Positions 54,284 to 64,000 of a stretch of DNA of 64,000 nt are shown piece after piece (position 1 is the stretch's first letter; each line of letters starts with the position of its first letter). Source of the stretch: Agrobacterium leguminum (GTDB lineage: Bacteria; Pseudomonadota; Alphaproteobacteria; Rhizobiales; Rhizobiaceae); NCBI RefSeq assembly GCF_015704895.1, contig NZ_JADQWB010000005.1, positions 62,001-126,000 of the forward strand. Direction: 5' to 3'. The position numbers and the translations under genes were made by a program. The notes under the pieces were generated by a model. It was given only the letters and a program-made list of their open reading frames with translations, searched no databases and was not told where the DNA came from.

Positions 54284-54817
54284 TTATTGCTCTCCCTTGA
54301 TGATCGTCGCCATCTCTTCGCGCAGCGAATCCCTGCCCTCATCGCCGACCCGGTGAATATCGCTGATGACCGGCCGGCCGTCTTCCTCGACGACGTCGAA
54401 ATGCACTTCGTCAACCGTCGCCTTCATCTCCGCCTCGTCCATGCAGGCCCAGAGCTTGAACTTTGCGGTCACGTCCGTCACGCCGTCCTTCACCGCGCCC
54501 GGCGTCACGGAAACATCGGCCAGCGGGCAGCCATCCTGCGAGTTCGTCACGACATCGTAACCGAAGGGATCGCCGGTCTCGCCGCTTTCGGCCTCGTAAG
54601 CCGGCTTCTTGGAGGCTTCGCGATATTGCGCGACGAAATCCTTGCTGAACAGGCTGGTCAGCATGTCCTCGTCGAAAACGTATTTCCAGTTTTCCGCCTC
54701 GCCCGACCAGTTCTTGACGGTGATATCCATCACCTTCTGGACGGGATCGGCAGGCCCGGCGGCGAGCGCGCTATGCGAAAAGAGGACGGCGGCAGTCAGA
54801 AGCAGAAAATTCCGCAT
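54284..54817 (-). CDS. Hypothetical secreted protein, DUF3828-like
   Basis: The protein has 177 residues. A signal peptide (about 1-20, MRNFLLLTAAVLFSHSALAA) precedes a soluble mature part that is acidic and has a cysteine pair (DGCPLA and KLWACMDE) likely to form a disulfide. The repeat of YxxVxxDxxxG patterns and the length recall DUF3828, from memory only. ATG 54817 is used. Downstream on the same strand is trmJ. Confidence 0.7.
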   Translation of the reverse strand: MRNFLLLTAAVLFSHSALAAGPADPVQKVMDITVKNWSGEAENWKYVFDEDMLTSLFSKDFVAQYREASKKPAYEAESGETGDPFGYDVVTNSQDGCPLADVSVTPGAVKDGVTDVTAKFKLWACMDEAEMKATVDEVHFDVVEEDGRPVISDIHRVGDEGRDSLREEMATIIKGEQ

Positions 54818-55032
54818 GATGTGATCCCGGGATAGGCCCGACAGGCGGGCGAAGCGATTCGCCTGACTGTATTCCGGCATTATGGTTTGGCAATGCGCAA
54901 AGCGTTATTGCGCTGCGCCAAAAAAGCGCCCCCCATGGCTTTGCCTCAGGCGCGCGCGATGCTATAGCCCCACCGGATATTTTTCCGGATACCGGCGCCA
55001 TCCGGCGCCACAGCTTCGAAGGTGAGGAATTC

Positions 55033-56247
55033 ATGGCAAAGATCAAGGTAGCCAATCCGGTCGTCGATCTCGACGGCGACGAAATGACCCGTATCATCTG
55101 GCAGCTCATCAAGGACAAGCTGATCCTGCCATACCTCGATCTCGACATCGAATATTACGACCTCTCGGTTGAAAACCGCGACGCCACCAACGACCAGGTC
55201 ACGGTCGATGCGGCGCACGCCATCAAGAAGCATGGCGTCGGCATCAAGTGCGCAACCATCACCCCGGATGAAGCCCGCGTCGAGGAATTCGGCCTGAAGC
55301 AGATGTGGAAGAGCCCGAACGGCACGATCCGCAACATTCTGGGCGGCGTCATCTTCCGCGAGCCGATCATCTGCAAGAACGTTCCGCGCCTCGTTCCCGG
55401 CTGGACCAAGCCGATCGTCGTCGGCCGTCACGCTTTCGGCGACCAGTACAAGGCAACCGATTTCAAGTTCCCCGGTAAGGGCAAGCTGACCATCAAGTTC
55501 GTCGGTGAAGACGGCCAGGTCATCGAAAAGGACGTCTTCGACGCCCCGAGCGCCGGCGTGGCGCTTGCCATGTACAACCTCGACGAATCCATCCGCGAAT
55601 TCGCCCGCGCCTCCATGAACTATGGCCTGATGCGCAAGTGGCCGGTTTACCTCTCCACGAAGAACACCATCCTCAAGGCCTATGACGGCCGCTTCAAGGA
55701 TATCTTCGAAGAAGTCTACCAGACCGAATTCAAGAAGCAGTTCGACGAAATCGGCATCACCTATGAGCACCGCCTGATCGACGACATGGTCGCTTCCGCG
55801 CTGAAGTGGTCCGGCGGCTACATCTGGGCCTGCAAGAACTACGACGGCGACGTGCAGTCCGACACGGTTGCTCAAGGGTTCGGCTCGCTCGGCCTGATGA
55901 CCTCGGTTCTCCTGTCTCCCGATGGCCGCACGGTCGAAGCCGAAGCCGCACACGGTACGGTCACGCGCCACTACCGCCAGCACCAGAAGGGTCAGGAAAC
56001 CTCGACCAACTCGATCGCCTCGATCTTCGCCTGGACCCGTGGCCTCGCCCACCGCGCCAAGCTGGACGACAATGCGGAACTGGCAAAGTTCGCGGCAACG
56101 CTCGAAACCGTCTGCGTCGACACCGTCGAAAGCGGCTACATGACCAAGGATCTGGCGCTCCTCATCGGACCGGACCAGCCCTGGCTCTCCACCACCGCCT
56201 TCCTCGACAAGATCGACGAAAACCTCAAGAAGGCAATGGCGGCTTAA
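55033..56247 (+). CDS. icd: NADP-dependent isocitrate dehydrogenase
   Basis: Icd converts isocitrate to 2-oxoglutarate in the TCA cycle and yields NADPH. It has 404 residues, of the eukaryotic-like homodimeric type rather than the E. coli type. The NADP/metal signature has the aspartates in [20 protein letters not shown], and other motifs are [17 protein letters not shown] and [23 protein letters not shown] lies upstream. A strong terminator follows. Confidence 0.97.
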   Translation: MAKIKVANPVVDLDGDEMTRIIWQLIKDKLILPYLDLDIEYYDLSVENRDATNDQVTVDAAHAIKKHGVGIKCATITPDEARVEEFGLKQMWKSPNGTIRNILGGVIFREPIICKNVPRLVPGWTKPIVVGRHAFGDQYKATDFKFPGKGKLTIKFVGEDGQVIEKDVFDAPSAGVALAMYNLDESIREFARASMNYGLMRKWPVYLSTKNTILKAYDGRFKDIFEEVYQTEFKKQFDEIGITYEHRLIDDMVASALKWSGGYIWACKNYDGDVQSDTVAQGFGSLGLMTSVLLSPDGRTVEAEAAHGTVTRHYRQHQKGQETSTNSIASIFAWTRGLAHRAKLDDNAELAKFAATLETVCVDTVESGYMTKDLALLIGPDQPWLSTTAFLDKIDENLKKAMAA

Positions 56248-56266
56248 GCCGGCCTTCCCAGCGACT

Positions 56267-56890
56267 TCAAAACCCGGCCTCAGCGCCGGGTTTTTCATTT
56301 GTACCGTAGAGCTGAAACGTCAGCTGCGCGGCGCGGGCCGAGCGAGCGTCTATCTCCTCTTGCGTCGGCAGGCCAATTGCCCCCGTCGCACGCCTTATCT
56401 GTAAATCCCCTGCCAGAAGCGACAGCCAGATCTCCGCAGGCTCTTCCGCTGCCGCAATACCCATGACGCCCTGTTTTGCCAGCGCCTGAAAATACGCCGC
56501 AAGCTTCGGCATGACGTGGTCACGACCCTTTTCCGCCAGAAATGCGCCGAGCGTGGCGTCACCGCCGGCTTCCGCCGCCGCAACCCGATTGAGCAGCACC
56601 GCCCGCTCCCCGAGAAGCATCGACAATAGTTCAGCCCCGAAACGGGAAAGCTCCCTCACGCCATCGGCCGCTTCCGCCGATGGCAATATCAGCCTTGCGG
56701 CATTTTCTTCGACCATGGCTTCGTAAAGCCCGGCCTTGCCGCCGAACCAGCCATAGAGCGTTTCCTTGGAGGACCTGCTCACCTTCGCCAGCGCCTGCAT
56801 GGAAAAGGCGGCATATCCATCCCTGGCGAGCATGGCGAAGGCATGTTCGACAATCTCGCGCCGGCGCAATTCCCTGCTTTCGTTTCGCAT
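56267..56890 (-). CDS. TetR-family repressor
   Basis: The protein has 207 residues. The N-terminal HTH domain (about 8-55) includes RREIVEHAFAMLARDGYAAFSM and VSRSSKETLYGWFGGK. The C-terminal ligand-binding domain is all-helical. AAGGAA lies before ATG 56890. Two palindromic operators lie just upstream (56911-56951), in the 80-bp gap to the divergent DUF1772 gene, so it probably represses itself and that gene. Confidence 0.92.
   Translation of the reverse strand: MRNESRELRRREIVEHAFAMLARDGYAAFSMQALAKVSRSSKETLYGWFGGKAGLYEAMVEENAARLILPSAEAADGVRELSRFGAELLSMLLGERAVLLNRVAAAEAGGDATLGAFLAEKGRDHVMPKLAAYFQALAKQGVMGIAAAEEPAEIWLSLLAGDLQIRRATGAIGLPTQEEIDARSARAAQLTFQLYGTNEKPGAEAGF
56269..56296. terminator. 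Shared terminator between icd and the TetR gene
   Basis: AAACCCGGC (56270-56278) and GCCGGGTTT (56285-56293) form a 9-bp stem with a T-run on the plus strand and an A-run on the minus strand. It ends icd. The TetR gene's stop codon falls within the same region, so it likely serves both. Confidence 0.9.
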
Positions 56891-56910
56891 TCGCACTTCC
56901 TTGACAACGA

Positions 56911-56951
56911 CCGTACATATGCGTACGGATATGCCGTACATACATGTACGG
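56911..56951. promoter_or_regulatory. Two TetR-type operators
   Basis: CCGTACATATGCGTACGG (56911-56928) has perfect 6-bp arms around a 6-base centre. CCGTACATACATGTACGG (56934-56951) is a perfect 18-bp palindrome except for its 2-base centre. Their centres are 23 bp apart. A plus-strand TTGACA (56901-56906) lies 4 bp before the first. Placement between the divergent TetR gene and DUF1772 gene suggests repression of both. Confidence 0.85.
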
Positions 56952-56970
56952 TTATTTGACGGAGGTTTTG

Positions 56971-57507
56971 ATGTCCAGCTCATTTCTGCACGAGATCAGA
57001 ACAAGGCATTTTCCCGCGCTCGCCATCGCAAGAGAACCGGCAATATCGGTCTTGCGCATCGTTGCTCCGCTGAGCCTTGGCGTGATGGCAGGGTTCTTTT
57101 TCGCCTTCAGCAACCCCGTGATGATGGCTTTCCAGCAACTGGAGGCCGATATCTTCATTCCGGCATTCAACGGCATCAATATCAGCGTCCGCAACGGCGT
57201 CTTCTTCACCGCCTTCTTTGCGCCGCTGGCGGCCCTTCTCGCCGCCGTGGTCGTTGATCGCAACAACAGGCTGCTATGGTTGTCGGCCTTGATAATTTAC
57301 ACCGCCGTCGTCATTCAGACGCGAATGGTCAATGTTCCGATCAACGAGTTTTTCAAAACTGTTACCGCCGACGTACCAGCCAACTGGCAGGAACTGCTGG
57401 ACCGCTGGGCACTTTCCAACCTTCTCCGCACCGTGCTCACCACGGTCGCATTTTTTCTGGCGCTGCTCGCGGCAACGAGGCATGCGGGAAGAAAACCAGC
57501 CCACTAA
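56971..57507 (+). CDS. DUF1772-family membrane protein
   Basis: The protein has 178 residues and four hydrophobic segments (about 30-50, 75-97, 100-121 and 152-170). It matches the DUF1772 pattern, with FNGINISVRNGVFF in the loop; some fungal members are anthrone oxygenases. The role here may be detoxification of a compound sensed by TetR. GGAGG (56961-56965) lies 5 bases before ATG 56971. Confidence 0.85.
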   Translation: MSSSFLHEIRTRHFPALAIAREPAISVLRIVAPLSLGVMAGFFFAFSNPVMMAFQQLEADIFIPAFNGINISVRNGVFFTAFFAPLAALLAAVVVDRNNRLLWLSALIIYTAVVIQTRMVNVPINEFFKTVTADVPANWQELLDRWALSNLLRTVLTTVAFFLALLAATRHAGRKPAH

Positions 57508-57878
57508 ACTGCAATGGCTTCTCTTTCCAAAGCCCCGGCCGCCAATGTCATTGATGGCTGACGGACGGCTATAGGGGCGAACGCGGACCCGGCGCGATGC
57601 CGGGTTTTCTTTTTTGTTCACAGTATCTTGATTAGCCGTTGTACTAGGCGCAGACTTCGATTCCGCGTGCTGCGGCCAGTACAACAATAAGACAAAGCTT
57701 AAACAGCATCTACTTGCACATAACTTGCCCGGCACAGTCAAACGTTCATCGGAGCATCGGCGCGATCTTAGGGAACACGCGAAGGATGTTGCGAACTTTA
57801 AAAATGCGAAGCGCAGGCGCGAAATCCGCATCGGTTTTCCCATGATGCTTCGACGATTTTGCTTGGGGAGGCAAAAGC
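57508..57878. other. Intergenic stretch with terminator
   Basis: ACCCGGC (57587-57593) and GCCGGGT (57599-57605) form a 7-bp stem followed by a T-rich tail up to 57616. It ends the DUF1772 transcript. The remainder shows no gene. It holds a likely GST promoter region with a short purine-rich site before ATG 57879. Confidence 0.7.
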
Positions 57879-58505
57879 ATGAGTGAATTGATCTTCTACA
57901 CCAACCCCATGTCGCGCGGACGCATCGCGCGATGGATGCTTGAGGAAGTGGGCGTTCCTTACCGAACGGAAATACTGGGCTTCGAGACCTCGATGAAATC
58001 GCCCGCCTACCGGCTGATAAATCCAATGGCGAAGGTGCCCGCCATCAAGCACGGCGATACCATCGTCACCGAGGCGGCGGCGATCTGCGCCTATCTCGCC
58101 GATGCCTTTCCCGGCGCGAACCTTGCGCCCACACCCAAGGCGCGCGGGCTTTATTATCGCTGGATGTTCTTCGCCGCAGGCCCGCTCGAAATGGCGGCGA
58201 GCATGAAGGCGATGGGTTTCGAAGTGCCCAAGGAAAAGCTGCGCATGGCCGGCTGCGGCAGCTATGCGGATGTGATGAATACGCTTGAGCGGGCCGTCAG
58301 CGAAAACCGCTTCATCGCCGGCGATCTCTTCACGGCGGCGGATGTCTATGTCGGCGCCCATATCGGCTGGGGCCTGCATTTCGGCACTATCGAAAAACGC
58401 CCGGCCTTTCTCGACTACATGGCCCACCTCACCGACCGCCCGGCCTACAAGCGGGCCGCCCAGCTCGACGAGGAAGCGGCGAAGGACTTGCAGGCAACCG
58501 GATAA
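57879..58505 (+). CDS. Glutathione S-transferase
   Basis: The protein has 208 residues. The thioredoxin-like N-terminal domain starts ELIFYTNPMSRGRIARW, where Ser12 is in the position used by serine-type GSTs. The cis-proline motif is KVPAIKHGDT, and EAAAICAYLADAF forms the glutathione-binding SNAIL-type part. The C-terminal domain is helical with AGDLFTAADVYVGAHIGW. Substrate is unknown. GGGGAGG lies upstream of ATG 57879. Confidence 0.92.
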   Translation: MSELIFYTNPMSRGRIARWMLEEVGVPYRTEILGFETSMKSPAYRLINPMAKVPAIKHGDTIVTEAAAICAYLADAFPGANLAPTPKARGLYYRWMFFAAGPLEMAASMKAMGFEVPKEKLRMAGCGSYADVMNTLERAVSENRFIAGDLFTAADVYVGAHIGWGLHFGTIEKRPAFLDYMAHLTDRPAYKRAAQLDEEAAKDLQATG

Positions 58506-58581
58506 GACCGGCCAGCCACGCCGCTACCGATAAACAATAGCCCGCCCGAAAATCGAATATCCGATCGATCATCGCGGCGGG

Positions 58582-58965
58582 TTATGTACCGGACTGGCCG
58601 AGCGGCTCCCCGACCTCTATCGCGTGCCCGTCCGGATCGTAAAAACGAAACACCCTCTGCCCCCAGGCCTGTCGCTCGAGTGGATGGATAAGCTCCACAT
58701 GCGGCGCGATATTTCGAAAAGCCGCATCGACATCTGCATGTTCGAAATAAAGCAGCATATTCCGTCTGCCATAGGGTTCTTCCGCGCCCGACGATGTGCC
58801 CCAGACCGTCTCCGCGAGCGACCGCCCCTCATGAATTGCAAAGCCAGTTTCAAAGAGGACGAAGTTTCCGAAATCCTCGACAATCTTCAGGCCGAGCCTG
58901 TCACTATAAAACGCCTTCGAACGGCCGATATCGCGCACGAAAGGAATAGGATTTACAAAGCGCAT
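58582..58965 (-). CDS. VOC-family protein (glyoxalase/bleomycin-resistance fold)
   Basis: The protein has 127 residues. VOC features are FVRDIGRSKAFYSDRLGLKIV at the N-terminus, a middle strand MLLYFEHADVDAAF and the C-terminal RVFRFYDPDGHAIEVGEP with the E/H metal-type ligands. The reaction cannot be assigned. It lies downstream of alaS on the same strand but after the alaS terminator, so it likely has its own promoter. Confidence 0.85.
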   Translation of the reverse strand: MRFVNPIPFVRDIGRSKAFYSDRLGLKIVEDFGNFVLFETGFAIHEGRSLAETVWGTSSGAEEPYGRRNMLLYFEHADVDAAFRNIAPHVELIHPLERQAWGQRVFRFYDPDGHAIEVGEPLGQSGT

Positions 58966-59021
58966 CGCTTCCCTCCGTCGCGTCCTCGGCGCGCAACCAT
59001 CTTGTCTTTGAAGGCGGAAAC

Positions 59022-59046
59022 AAAAAAGGCGGGGTAAAACCCCGCC
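59022..59046 (-). terminator. Terminator of alaS
   Basis: GGCGGGG (59028-59034) and CCCCGCC (59040-59046) form a 7-bp stem with a 5-base loop. On the minus strand it is followed by six T. Confidence 0.92.
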
Positions 59047-59064
59047 CTCTTCAATTCACGCAGA

Positions 59065-61728
<2,664 letters not shown>

Positions 61729-61861
61729 GCCCACACACCGCTCACAGCTGGAGTCCATCACTTCCACCCCGAAGGATGGCTATATTGCAAAATCACTGGC
61801 TTTTATCGTCCGCACCCGGCCCTGTCCAGCCATGGAGGCGAAGCAAGACATATAGGCAAAT

Positions 61862-61900
61862 AAAAAGGGCCACGCGAAGAAAAATCGCACGACCCTTTTT
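61862..61900 (-). terminator. Terminator of recA
   Basis: AAAAAGGG (61862-61869) and CCCTTTTT (61893-61900) pair, with an inner GCGA/TCGC stem. It gives a T-run on the minus strand, and an A-run on the other, so it separates recA from alaS. Confidence 0.85.
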
Positions 61901-61959
61901 GATCTATACCAGTTCGGCAAAGTCTGCGGGCGGCAATGCCCGAGCCTTCACGGAAGGTG

Positions 61960-63051
61960 TCAGCCTTCGTCGGAGCCGTCGTCGCCTTCGCCGGCGTCCG
62001 GCCCGCCATTCTGCAGGAAGCGGTCGGCGATCAGGCCCGCATTCTGGCGCAGCGCCAGTTCGATTTCATTGGCCGTTTCCGGATTGTCGCGCAGGAATAT
62101 CTTGGCGTTTTCACGCCCCTGCCCCAGACGCTGGCTGTTATAGGAGAACCATGCACCGGACTTCTCGACGATACCGGCCTTCACGCCGAGATCGACAAGC
62201 TCACCGGTCTTGGAAACGCCTTCGCCATACATGATGTCGAATTCCACCTGCTTGAAGGGCGGCGCCATCTTGTTCTTGACGACCTTGACACGCGTCTGGT
62301 TGCCGACAACCTCTTCGCGCTCCTTGACGGCGCCGATACGGCGGATGTCGAGACGAACGGACGCATAGAACTTCAGCGCGTTACCGCCCGTCGTCGTTTC
62401 CGGCGAACCGAACATGACGCCGATCTTCATGCGGATCTGGTTGATGAAGATCACCATGCACTTGGACTTGGAGATCGACGCGGTCAGCTTGCGCAACGCC
62501 TGGCTCATCAAACGCGCTTGAAGACCCGGCAGGCTGTCGCCCATTTCACCTTCGATTTCCGCCCGCGGCGTCAACGCCGCAACGGAGTCGACGACCAGCA
62601 CGTCAACCGCGCCGGAACGCACCAGCGTATCGGTGATTTCCAGCGCCTGTTCGCCCGTGTCGGGCTGCGAGATCAAAAGGCCCTGCAAATCCACACCGAG
62701 CTTGCGGGCATAGACCGGATCGAGCGCATGTTCAGCATCCACGAAGGCGCAGATGCCGCCCTTCTTCTGGGCTTCGGCAATGGTCTGCAATGCCAGCGTC
62801 GTCTTGCCCGAGCTTTCCGGACCATAAATTTCAATGATGCGCCCCTTCGGCAGACCGCCGATGCCGAGCGCGATATCCAGGCTGAGCGAACCCGTCGAAA
62901 CGGTCTCCACTTCAACCACGTTTTCATTGGAACCGAGCTTCATGATCGATCCCTTGCCGAACGACCGTTCGATCTGGGAGAGCGCCGCTTCCAGTGCCTT
63001 GCTTTTATCCACCGATTTATCCTCTACGAGACGCAAAGAATTTTGTGCCAT
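61960..63051 (-). CDS. recA: RecA recombinase
   Basis: RecA forms the filament that drives homologous recombination and LexA self-cleavage. It has 363 residues. The Walker A motif is GPESSGKT (77-84), the Walker B region is [15 protein letters not shown] and loop L2 is [26 protein letters not shown] precedes ATG 63051. The C-terminal tail is acidic ([11 protein letters not shown]). An SOS-type box lies about 60 bp upstream. Confidence 0.98.
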   Translation of the reverse strand: MAQNSLRLVEDKSVDKSKALEAALSQIERSFGKGSIMKLGSNENVVEVETVSTGSLSLDIALGIGGLPKGRIIEIYGPESSGKTTLALQTIAEAQKKGGICAFVDAEHALDPVYARKLGVDLQGLLISQPDTGEQALEITDTLVRSGAVDVLVVDSVAALTPRAEIEGEMGDSLPGLQARLMSQALRKLTASISKSKCMVIFINQIRMKIGVMFGSPETTTGGNALKFYASVRLDIRRIGAVKEREEVVGNQTRVKVVKNKMAPPFKQVEFDIMYGEGVSKTGELVDLGVKAGIVEKSGAWFSYNSQRLGQGRENAKIFLRDNPETANEIELALRQNAGLIADRFLQNGGPDAGEGDDGSDEG

Positions 63052-63110
63052 CCGAACCACCTTTAGGTTATTGAAGCCGCACAGGCAATGAAGCAGTATG
63101 GAAACGGTAT

Positions 63111-63125
63111 GTACTCTATTTGTTC
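63111..63125 (-). promoter_or_regulatory. SOS (LexA) box upstream of recA
   Basis: GTAC-TCTATTT-GTTC fits the alphaproteobacterial LexA box GTTC-N7-GTTC with one mismatch in the first half. On the minus strand it reads GAAC-N7-GTAC. It lies in the spacer of a candidate recA promoter, TTGCGA to TACATA with 17 bases between. That is the place expected for LexA repression. Confidence 0.7.
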
Positions 63126-63297
63126 TCATTTCGCAAGACTGAGCCAGCATATTGAAAACAAATAGCGATAAGTCGTTTGTTCTGCTTTCGTTTTTCCGTG
63201 CCCGGCCCATGGCCGCAAACCGGATGCGAGGTCAGGAAGACGTCAGTTTAGGCCGAATCGTCCGGTCTTTCCATCCGCCAAAGAGGGAAACGCAAGC

Positions 63298-64000
63298 GTG
63301 AAGAAAATACTCGTTCTGGGCGGCGCGCATATCGACAGGCGCGGCATGATCGAGACTGAGACGGCGCCCGGCGCGAGCAACCCCGGCTCCTGGATGGAAG
63401 AGGCCGGCGGCGGCGGTTTCAACGCCGCGCGCAATCTTTCCCGCCTCGGTTTTCAGGTCCGCATCATCGCCCCGCGCGGCGGCGACGTGACCGGCGAGGC
63501 GGTGGCGGAGGCCGCACGGCAGGCGGGCGTGGAAGACACACCCTTCACCTTCCTGGACCGCCGCACCCCAAGCTACACCGCCATTCTGGAGCGTGACGGC
63601 AATCTCGTCATCGCGCTTGCCGATATGGACCTCTATAAGCTCTTCACCCCGCGCCGCCTCAAGATACGCGCCGTGCGCGAGGCGATCACGGCGAGCGATA
63701 TCCTGCTCTGCGACGCCAATCTGCCGGAAGACACGCTGACCGCACTCGGCCTCGTCGCCCGCGCCTGCGAGAAACCGCTGGCGGCCATCGCCATATCCCC
63801 CGCCAAGGCGGTGAAGCTTAAAGCGGCGCTCGGCGATATCGACATCCTCTTCATGAACGAGGCGGAAGCCCGCGCGCTGACCGGCGAGACGACGGCCAAT
63901 GTTCGCGACTGGCCCGACATCCTGCGCAAGGCCGGGCTTGCCGGCGGCGTCGTTACCCGCGGCGCAAGCGAGGTGGTGGCCTTCAGCAGGACGGAAACGG
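63298..64000 (+). CDS. PfkB-family carbohydrate/nucleoside kinase, 3' end outside the window
   Basis: The reading frame is open from GTG 63298 to the window end (about 234 residues so far). It starts KKILVLGGAHIDRRG, followed by the ribokinase region EEAGGGGFNAARNLSRLG. LFMNEAEARALTGE contains the N-x-x-E motif region. The C-terminal GAGD anion-hole motif lies beyond the window. The family phosphorylates ribose, pseudouridine or related sugars; from memory the C58 neighbour is a pseudouridine glycosidase. GAGGGA lies upstream of GTG. Confidence 0.85.
   Translation, partial: MKKILVLGGAHIDRRGMIETETAPGASNPGSWMEEAGGGGFNAARNLSRLGFQVRIIAPRGGDVTGEAVAEAARQAGVEDTPFTFLDRRTPSYTAILERDGNLVIALADMDLYKLFTPRRLKIRAVREAITASDILLCDANLPEDTLTALGLVARACEKPLAAIAISPAKAVKLKAALGDIDILFMNEAEARALTGETTANVRDWPDILRKAGLAGGVVTRGASEVVAFSRTET

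Noticed and set aside
57274-58026. A 250-residue minus-strand frame over the DUF1772/GST junction
   Set aside because: It overlaps two good plus-strand genes and has no start site or domain of its own.

Overview
The window is chromosomal DNA of an alphaproteobacterium of the Rhizobiaceae, most likely Agrobacterium. The genes are GC-rich, and several start at GTG or TTG. The suf operon is of the rhizobial type, and a candidate Irr iron-control box (ICE) lies upstream of it. PurL is of the small PurS/PurQ-dependent type, and MocR, DUF1127 and ferritin-like DUF455 proteins are present. From memory, the order suf - tyrS - rpe - purB - purC/S/Q/L - rpsD - murI - icd - alaS - recA matches the circular chromosome of Agrobacterium fabrum C58. 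No database was searched.

Layout. At 1-1.2 kb is the 3' end of a tRNA-Arg(UCU), followed by one AT-rich membrane-protein gene that looks acquired. At 1.86-5.1 kb is a MacAB-like adaptor/ATPase/permease efflux operon. At 5.2-6.3 kb are three small unassigned genes. At 6.6-13.7 kb (minus strand) is the operon sufS1-B-C-D-S2-T-A, with a 17-bp ICE-like palindrome upstream. At 13.9-26.0 kb come an alpha/beta hydrolase, anmK, tyrS, a giant AsmA-like protein, a single-cysteine peroxiredoxin (Bcp), a DUF455 protein, an envelope M23 peptidase, a DEAD-box helicase and a Nudix hydrolase. At 26.05-26.92 kb is an AT-rich stretch with no convincing gene. At 26.9-38.4 kb are a periplasmic binding protein, rpe, and the purine genes purB, purC, purS, purQ and purL. 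Between purQ and purL sit a lipoprotein, a DUF1127 gene and a MocR regulator. bolA follows purL.

At 38.6-46.1 kb are grxD, a Bcr/CflA-type exporter, two tandem inositol-monophosphatase paralogues, ttcA and glsA. At 46.2-48.3 kb are rpsD and a TerC-family gene, both with long structured leaders. At 48.5-54.8 kb are a HerA-like ATPase, two exporters, two very small genes, murI, a tRNA 2'-O-methyltransferase gene and a secreted protein. At 55-64 kb are icd, a TetR/DUF1772 divergent pair with two palindromic operators, a GST, a VOC protein, alaS, recA with an SOS-like box, and the start of a PfkB kinase.

Most of the window is housekeeping. The suf operon, GrxD and BolA together cover Fe-S assembly and iron sensing. 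TtcA and TrmJ both modify position 32 of tRNA anticodon loops. The most unusual signals are not coding. They are the leader of the TerC gene, which can form two mutually exclusive helices of which one hides the ribosome-binding site; a perfect 21-bp inverted repeat inside a divergent promoter region; a ~120-bp palindromic repeat family with copies at 17.4 and 48.4 kb; and the AT-rich stretch, which ends in a minus-strand terminator. I saw no CRISPR array, insertion sequence, prophage, or recognisable anti-phage or secondary-metabolite cluster.
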